This document shows, one piece after another, positions 1 through 4,268 of a DNA stretch of 5,053 nucleotides; position 1 is the first letter of the stretch, and each line of letters begins with the position of its first letter. Both the position numbers and the translations under genes were made by a program. The notes beneath the pieces were generated by a model. It did not search any database. It saw only the letters and a program-made list of their open reading frames with translations, and was not told the origin of the DNA. The stretch is from Microcaldota archaeon (GTDB lineage: Archaea > Micrarchaeota > Micrarchaeia > Anstonellales > Bilamarchaeaceae): the NCBI GenBank assembly GCA_023247345.1, contig JAHFGR010000101.1:1-5053 (forward strand), given 5' to 3'.

Positions 1-84
1 ATCAATTATTAAAAAACTCAATCAAAAAGAATTAGAAAAATAAAAGAGAAAAATAAAAAGAAAAAATAAAGAAATTAAAGAAAG
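1..84 (-). terminator. T-rich transcription termination zone after the S-layer gene
   Basis: Read on the minus strand, the sequence just after the S-layer stop codon is dominated by T runs: six T opposite 61-66 and 11-16, and five T opposite 55-59, 49-53, 36-40 and 24-28. No GC-rich hairpin precedes them. Archaeal RNA polymerase is known to terminate at consecutive U tracts without needing a hairpin, and strongly expressed genes often carry several in series. The position directly behind the only gene on this strand fits that role. No coding potential is seen here. Confidence 0.6.
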
Positions 85-2997
85 TTATTGTTTCTTTAGT
101 TGTGCTATGAAGTCTTTTGCTGCATCTAATGTATCAGATGAGGTTAGACCTGCTACAACTATTCTCTTACCAGAGACAACTTCTTTTACTACTTTCTTTT
201 CTGTGTTGAAGTCAACACTTGCGCCTTCGAGTGCTTTCTTTGTGACTTCGTTTACTGCTGGACCACCAACAGTTACTAGAACATCAACTTCAGATGCATC
301 TCTATCAAGGACAACTAAGTTTGACGCAACACTTCCTGCTGTTGCACCTTCGTAAGATGCTTTTGGATTCTTTCCATCAGCAAGAACTACTGCGCTTACA
401 CCAGAGCTATCGACAGTACAAGCCGGAGCTGCACCAGTTCCTACACCACATGCACCAACGTCTTCAGTAATTTCTTTTAACTTGACTGTTACTCCACCTG
501 TACCTGGAACACTGTATGTTTCACCTTCTGCTAGTGTTGCTTGGTAACCAGATGTTGTTCCTGATGCTGCATCTGAGGTACTTAACAAGAATTGCGGGTG
601 TACTATCTTATTCTTTGGAACCTTTAAGGTAAACACTGAGTCACTCAATTCTTTGCAAATTGTACCTCTGTGTGTAATGTAGTTTACTTCTCTTTGTGTT
701 GGCATGCTAGATGATCCTTCTAGATCATGATTTGCATCTGTAGAACTGAAGTTAGCTACACTTGCAACAGTACACTTATCCTTTGCATAACGAGCATTTG
801 GAGAGTCTTTGTTAAAGCTCTTTGCAGTTATGTTAAAGAATGCTCCAACTGCACTTGGTTTTGATGCTGATTGACCTTCACCTGCATCTTCTGATAATAC
901 AATAACTAAACCTCCAGTTTCTGATATTGATGCATTAAGATTAGCTGTTCCTGATGACGTATTAGTCATACGACTTACAGCAGAAGAGAAGTTTGCTCCT
1001 CCACTGACAGCATTAAAGTGCATACCACCATCTGGACTTCCAGCTGAACCCCAACCTATACGTATTAAACCACCGCCACCAATGGTTGTTGCAGCACCTG
1101 CTGTTGAATATTGCAAGTTTACGTATGTATCATTTGCAACTACCGCACCATTAGCGCCATTAGCCGTATACGTAGTCAGGTTACCAAGATATACCCATCG
1201 TTCTGGTGTTCCTTGTAGCTTTAGTAAAGTGGCACCTGGATTTAGAGTGTTGCCTGAGCCATCTATGGCACTAAAACCAGTACCTACACTTTTAGATAGG
1301 TTAGAAAGTAAACTATCCGTAGTGGAAGTGAGCAATAAAACCCTTACTTCATTTCCAGTACCTTGAGATGTTGTAAAACCACCAGATACATCAGTTGTAA
1401 TTCTCATATATCCTGTTGCATTTGATTCTCTTGTAGTTGATGTTGAACCATCTGCAGCATATGTAAATCCAGATGAACCTAGATCAATAAATTCATATCT
1501 AAGTGTATCAAAGTCATCGCTGCTTGATGGATTCAAATCAAGTCCTTTATAAACAAACTTGTAACCTAATGGGTCTTCAACCAAGTTGTATCCTTCTCCT
1601 GATTTGAAGAAATCAGATATATCTCTATAGACTAGTATTGATCTTAAGTGGTCAGAAGAGTTGTCTGAACCAGTATCTCGATTCTTCCATGCAAGTCTTA
1701 CTTTCCATTTAGAGTTTACATCTCTGTTTGCATTTGATTCTACAATATCTCCATCTTTTAGTTTTAGTTCGTTGCTAATAACAGACATATCTGCCCATTT
1801 TGCACCGAAAGTATAACCAGGAGCTGTCTTGAATACTCTTACGCGAACTTGGGAACCGCCTGTAGTTGATATTGTTTGAGTTGTACCTGGGGCAACTGTT
1901 GTTTGTTTTAATACTGCGCCATTTGCATCTTTTATACTAATTATAGCACTTTGTTCTGATGCAGTATTACCTTCTTTAATGTCGTCTAAACAAACCTTCA
2001 AACCGCCAGCAGCATCCAAACATTCACCAACATTTATAATGCCACCTACAGATTCTTTAGCAAGATCAACTTCACCGCCTGAAAGTAAACCAGTTTCATT
2101 AGCTGACGAACCAACACCTGGAGAAGTTGAATCAAGTTTAGTTATTACCCAATCACTACCTAAGAATTTAATCTTTACTTTGTGATTTTGCGTAGCATCT
2201 GTTGAGGTTAATGAACATCCAGTAGCACTTGTCCAACTTCCATTCGCTGAAACTGTACAAGCTGGTATACCATATTGGTCGTGTGTAAATTTAATCTGGT
2301 AAACAAAATCTTTAAATCTACCGCCAACTGTATCAAACGAATCCTTGTATTGAGCATCTGCTCTTACAAATAGATATTGAGACTCTTTATAAGTTCTTCC
2401 TGAATCAGAATCAGTAATTGTTACGTCTTTAAATGGGTCAAACGCATTACCGTCAATTCTGTATAATAGTTCGTTTGAAACACCACTTAAACCAGTAGCA
2501 GTAAAACCATCAACAAATGGATGTGCATCTGCAAGACTTGTATCTGAAGTTGATCTGTTATATACTTTTAAGCTTCCTTGACCTCTGTCCAATATTGTTC
2601 TGTCTGTAATATCTGCAACCAATGTTTTTAAGTTATAGGTACCTGGAGTTGCAGAACCTGGAACAGTAATTTCTAATTTTGCTTTTTCATTGCTTATTGC
2701 GCATGCTCCACCTGTTGCATCACCTGCACCTGCTGCGCATGTTGCTTCACCGCTAACTGAAGCTGTGAATGTTGTTGATTTCCATGCGTTTGCAGCTATT
2801 TGTGCTGCTATGTTTGCTGCTGCGACACCATCGCTAGCCATTGCTTTTTCACCGACAACTACTTTAGCTGCGGTATTACCTTGATCATTTACCAAAACTG
2901 TATTCCCAAAAGATAGTCCACCTGCAAATGCAACTGAACTTGCCAATATTGTTGCACCTGCAACTATTGCGCCTATTTTCTTTAAATTCACTTTCAT
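85..2997 (-). CDS. S-layer protein precursor, MJ0822/Methanococcus-type
   Basis: This 970-residue protein is probably the structural subunit of the cell-surface paracrystalline layer. Residues 2-7 are basic, 8-25 are hydrophobic and end in AFA before Gly26, which is a typical Sec signal peptide with cleavage after residue 25. The last 80 residues carry the family's clearest signature: a VGGPAVN motif at 910-916 after a hydrophobic strand, then IVVAGLTSSDTLDAA at 946-960, as in the S-layer C-terminal domain (Pfam S_layer_C). The FLGSDWVI stretch (278-285), the LAKESVGGIINVGE region (312-325) and the ATLAEGETY region (820-828) resemble the beta-rich repeats of the same family. Residues 440-760 are rich in Ser, Thr, Gly and Asn. 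There are 13 N-X-S/T sequons and ten cysteines in five close pairs. No membrane anchor is visible at the C-terminus, as in methanococcal relatives. The start is fixed by the signal peptide and by a GAGGTGA site four bases upstream. Codon use avoids GCG/CGC compared with the neighbouring RNase Z gene, which fits high expression. The S-layer assignment is strong; the middle domains are not individually recognised. Confidence 0.88.
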   Translation of the reverse strand: MKVNLKKIGAIVAGATILASSVAFAGGLSFGNTVLVNDQGNTAAKVVVGEKAMASDGVAAANIAAQIAANAWKSTTFTASVSGEATCAAGAGDATGGACAISNEKAKLEITVPGSATPGTYNLKTLVADITDRTILDRGQGSLKVYNRSTSDTSLADAHPFVDGFTATGLSGVSNELLYRIDGNAFDPFKDVTITDSDSGRTYKESQYLFVRADAQYKDSFDTVGGRFKDFVYQIKFTHDQYGIPACTVSANGSWTSATGCSLTSTDATQNHKVKIKFLGSDWVITKLDSTSPGVGSSANETGLLSGGEVDLAKESVGGIINVGECLDAAGGLKVCLDDIKEGNTASEQSAIISIKDANGAVLKQTTVAPGTTQTISTTGGSQVRVRVFKTAPGYTFGAKWADMSVISNELKLKDGDIVESNANRDVNSKWKVRLAWKNRDTGSDNSSDHLRSILVYRDISDFFKSGEGYNLVEDPLGYKFVYKGLDLNPSSSDDFDTLRYEFIDLGSSGFTYAADGSTSTTRESNATGYMRITTDVSGGFTTSQGTGNEVRVLLLTSTTDSLLSNLSKSVGTGFSAIDGSGNTLNPGATLLKLQGTPERWVYLGNLTTYTANGANGAVVANDTYVNLQYSTAGAATTIGGGGLIRIGWGSAGSPDGGMHFNAVSGGANFSSAVSRMTNTSSGTANLNASISETGGLVIVLSEDAGEGQSASKPSAVGAFFNITAKSFNKDSPNARYAKDKCTVASVANFSSTDANHDLEGSSSMPTQREVNYITHRGTICKELSDSVFTLKVPKNKIVHPQFLLSTSDAASGTTSGYQATLAEGETYSVPGTGGVTVKLKEITEDVGACGVGTGAAPACTVDSSGVSAVVLADGKNPKASYEGATAGSVASNLVVLDRDASEVDVLVTVGGPAVNEVTKKALEGASVDFNTEKKVVKEVVSGKRIVVAGLTSSDTLDAAKDFIAQLKKQ

Positions 2998-3038
2998 ATT
3001 TTCACCTCAAATTTTTCAGAAATGCGTACGTATCGCAC
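2994..3038 (-). other. Possible 14-codon upstream reading frame overlapping the S-layer start
   Basis: A GTG at 3038-3036 opens a frame reading VRYVRISEKFEVKI (initiator read as Val) and stopping at TGA (2996-2994). That stop overlaps the ATG of the S-layer gene as ATGA, the arrangement used for translational coupling. An AGGAGG motif lies at 3046-3041, only two bases before the GTG, about five bases closer than the spacing used by the two clearer sites in this window, so initiation would be poor. The frame is short and may be chance. The AGGAGG may instead be a standby site for ribosomes or part of the leader fold. Confidence 0.15.
3002..3008 (-). promoter_or_regulatory. Ribosome binding site of the S-layer gene (GAGGTGA)
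   Basis: On the minus strand GAGGTGA is followed by AAAT and the ATG at 2997-2995. It matches the complement of the conserved archaeal 16S rRNA 3' end (ATCACCTCC). The same spacing, GGTGA plus four bases, occurs before the GTG start at 4269, so the two sites support each other. Confidence 0.85.
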
Positions 3039-3052
3039 TTCCTCCTATCTTA

Positions 3053-3133
3053 TTCGCCGCAATGGGACCTTACTAAAATATAATTACCGGCGAACTTTAG
3101 TATCTACCAGGGGATTCCTGAGACACAAGGTCC
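3053..3133 (-). promoter_or_regulatory. Candidate structured leader RNA: three-way junction with loop pseudoknot
   Basis: Read as minus-strand RNA, four complementary pairings are compatible with one fold. P1 pairs GGACCTT (3133-3127) with AAGGTCC (3071-3065). P2 is a small hairpin CAGG/CCTG (3120-3117 with 3111-3108, loop of five). P3 pairs TACTAAA (3102-3096) with TTTAGTA (3077-3071), with an 18-base loop, and abuts P1 with no intervening base (they compete for one position), so the two could stack. TTCGCCG in the P3 loop (3094-3088) is perfectly complementary to CGGCGAA (3059-3053) just beyond P1, giving a pseudoknot. The element ends seven bases before AGGAGG and about 55 bases before the S-layer ATG. 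The layout resembles riboswitch aptamers, but it matches no class I recognise, and complementarity found by eye is weak evidence. Confidence 0.3.
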
Positions 3134-3140
3134 AAAATGA

Positions 3141-3171
3141 TAGAGAAAACTCTCTACCCGAATCTAGAGAG
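3141..3171 (-). repeat. Two mutually exclusive hairpins sharing a central arm
   Basis: Three short segments compete. On the minus strand arm A CTCTCTA (3171-3165) can pair with arm B TAGAGAG (3156-3150) across an eight-base loop. Arm B can instead pair, as TAGAGA (3156-3151), with arm C TCTCTA (3146-3141) across a four-base loop. All pairs are Watson-Crick. If transcription starts near 3185 both hairpins lie in the leader; if it starts near 3165 arm A is lost and only B/C can form. Alternatively, the AGAGA/TCTCT segments are operator half-sites in DNA. Confidence 0.35.
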
Positions 3172-3186
3172 ATGTCAAACATAATG

Positions 3187-3214
3187 TTTATAAAGGTTTT
3201 GCTTCGTTATAAAC
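3187..3214 (-). promoter_or_regulatory. Probable S-layer gene promoter with two TATA-like elements
   Basis: The proximal element is the palindrome TTTATAAA (3194-3187), identical to the TATA box of the divergent promoter at 4230-4237; archaeal spacing would place the transcription start near 3163-3168. A second element, GTTTATAA in minus orientation (3214-3207), would start transcription near 3185. Either gives a leader of roughly 165-190 bases, unlike the leaderless RNase Z gene. Which is used cannot be told from sequence. A further AT-rich stretch around 3075-3084 could act as a third, closer promoter but lies inside the candidate RNA fold. Confidence 0.5.
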
Positions 3215-3216
3215 AA

Positions 3217-3233
3217 TAGTTTATAATAAACTA
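3217..3233. repeat. 17-base perfect palindrome upstream of the S-layer promoter
   Basis: TAGTTTAT, a central A, then ATAAACTA form eight-base arms around one base. It lies a few bases upstream of the distal minus-strand TATA-like element, where an archaeal activator or repressor dimer could bind. It also contains a GTTTATAA copy (3219-3226), so it could be a plus-strand TATA element. AT-rich DNA makes such palindromes fairly easy to find, so function is uncertain. Confidence 0.35.
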
Positions 3234-3252
3234 ATAGCAGGAAGACAATAAA

Positions 3253-3292
3253 CGTATATAGTATACGCCAAAAGGCGAATTACGCTTAAAAA
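3253..3292 (-). terminator. Possible termination region after ribonuclease Z
   Basis: Beyond the RNase Z stop, the minus strand has a run of five T (3292-3288), then a short hairpin CGCC/GGCG with a four-T loop (3277-3266), overlapping a second inverted repeat CGTATA/TATACG with a three-base spacer (3253-3258 and 3262-3267). The T runs could end the RNase Z transcript. The inverted repeats could equally be binding sites upstream of the S-layer promoter. The signal is much weaker than the T-rich zone at 1-84. Confidence 0.3.
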
Positions 3293-3318
3293 CGAATGTT
3301 TGACTATAGACGAAGTTT

Positions 3319-4206
3319 TTATATTTCAACTACCATACCGTCGTTCGCTATTATAGTATTATTAAATAATTTAGCTTCTCCCTCGAGCTTTTTAATACTT
3401 TCTTCCTCGCTGTACCTCGGACTGATATGCGTTAAGATTAATTTTTTTACATTTGCTTGTTTTGCGATCTGCGCTGCCTGTAATGCTGTCGAATGCATTC
3501 GCTGCTTTGCTTCGTCCTCCTTATCGCTTGCGAATGTTGATTCGTGAATAAGAATATCTGCATCTTGTGCCGCGTTTATCAACGCTGGCGAAGGAGCGCA
3601 ATCGCCGGAGTAAACGATTTTTCTTCCTGGTTTTATCGCGCTTACGTCGTCAAGCAAAATATTTTTTCCATTAACAACTAGCGAGCCTTTATTCTGAATT
3701 TCTGTAAACATCCTGCCTTGCAAACCCAGCGCATGCGCTTTTGCTTCGTCAAATTTACGCCGATCGTTTTCTTTAAAAACAAATCCGTAGGAATTTTTAT
3801 TGTGCTTAACTGGAAATGCGCTTATTAAAAAATCATTTCCTTGGAAAAGCAATCCGCCGCGCGGCTTTATCTCTTTGACTCCGGCAAATTTATAGCGATT
3901 GATTAAAAGCTTTTCGAAATTTTTTGGCGCGTATATTTCGATTTCTCGAGGAGATGGTTGAAGCAGATGCAGTGTTTCAATTAGACCAAATATGCCGAGA
4001 AAATGGTCGAGATGCAGATGTGAAATAAAAATTGCGCGCAGACTTCCGTAGCCTACCTTGCTCTGCATCATTGCACGTTGCGAACCTTCACCGCAATCAA
4101 ATAAGAAGATTTCTCCCTGCCATTTTATCGCGATGCTGGGCATGCCGCGCTTTGGCGTTGGCACGCTTGCACTTGTTCCGAGAAATGTAATTTGCATATT
4201 AGACAT
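3319..4206 (-). CDS. rnz: Ribonuclease Z (tRNA 3' processing endoribonuclease)
   Basis: This zinc-dependent metallo-beta-lactamase-fold nuclease cuts pre-tRNA after the discriminator base so that CCA can be added. The 295 residues match the short, dimeric RNase Z form. Visible landmarks are TFLGTSASVPTPKR at the N-terminus (7-20), the FDCGEGSQR motif (36-44), the metal-binding SHLHLDH motif (62-68, ligands His63, His65, Asp67, His68), His135 in FPVKH, Asp202 in YSGDC, the HEST motif (221-224), MHSTA (237-241), and THISPRY with His260. All expected metal ligands are present, so the enzyme should be active. Residues 148-198 occupy the position of the flexible tRNA-binding arm, but its usual Pro-Gly-Pro segment reads LGLQGRMF here. 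A second in-frame ATG lies at 4197-4195; the first is preferred because it lies about 27 bases from the centre of a TATA box, consistent with a leaderless transcript, and no Shine-Dalgarno is seen. The gene is divergent from the NTPase gene. Confidence 0.95.
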   Translation of the reverse strand: MSNMQITFLGTSASVPTPKRGMPSIAIKWQGEIFLFDCGEGSQRAMMQSKVGYGSLRAIFISHLHLDHFLGIFGLIETLHLLQPSPREIEIYAPKNFEKLLINRYKFAGVKEIKPRGGLLFQGNDFLISAFPVKHNKNSYGFVFKENDRRKFDEAKAHALGLQGRMFTEIQNKGSLVVNGKNILLDDVSAIKPGRKIVYSGDCAPSPALINAAQDADILIHESTFASDKEDEAKQRMHSTALQAAQIAKQANVKKLILTHISPRYSEEESIKKLEGEAKLFNNTIIANDGMVVEI

Positions 4207-4229
4207 GAATATATTGAACGAGGGAACGG

Positions 4230-4237
4230 TTTATAAA
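4230..4237. promoter_or_regulatory. Palindromic TATA box shared by the divergent rnz and NTPase genes
   Basis: TTTATAAA is its own reverse complement and is the only clear TATA element in the 62-base gap. Its centre is about 27 bases from the RNase Z ATG, placing that transcript's start at or next to the start codon. In the other direction a start about 25 bases away falls near 4259, just before the GGTGAT ribosome site of the NTPase gene. The plus-strand upstream flank is GAACGG; the minus-strand upstream flank is AT-rich. Neither is a decisive BRE. Confidence 0.6.
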
Positions 4238-4259
4238 TAAAATATGTGTTCTATCAATC

Positions 4260-4265
4260 GGTGAT
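4260..4265 (+). promoter_or_regulatory. Ribosome binding site fixing the GTG start of the NTPase gene
   Basis: GGTGAT fits the archaeal 16S 3' end. GGTGA followed by four bases and then GTG at 4269 repeats exactly the geometry before the S-layer ATG. An ATG overlapping the GTG at 4267-4269 is followed at once by TGA, so it cannot be the start. The NTPase frame has no other plausible start codon between the upstream stop at 4215-4217 and the GTG. Confidence 0.75.
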
Positions 4266-4268
4266 TAT

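Noticed and set aside
107..2884. Several short plus-strand frames inside the S-layer gene
   Set aside because: They are the complement of a long gene low in Leu and Ser minus-strand codons that would create stops; none has a start signal or domain.
3053..3133. Fluoride riboswitch or hammerhead ribozyme as the identity of the leader fold
   Set aside because: The conserved fluoride aptamer sequence and the hammerhead CUGANGA/GAAA core are both absent.
3022..3219. A 65-codon plus-strand frame in the S-layer upstream region
   Set aside because: It has no ribosome binding site or suitably placed TATA box, no recognisable domain, and lies across the S-layer leader and promoter signals. Composition is not protein-like.
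3001..3318. A tRNA, 5S, SRP or RNase P RNA in the non-coding region
   Set aside because: No cloverleaf with a T-loop consensus and no conserved core of the other RNAs could be found on either strand. The inverted repeats do not fit those folds.
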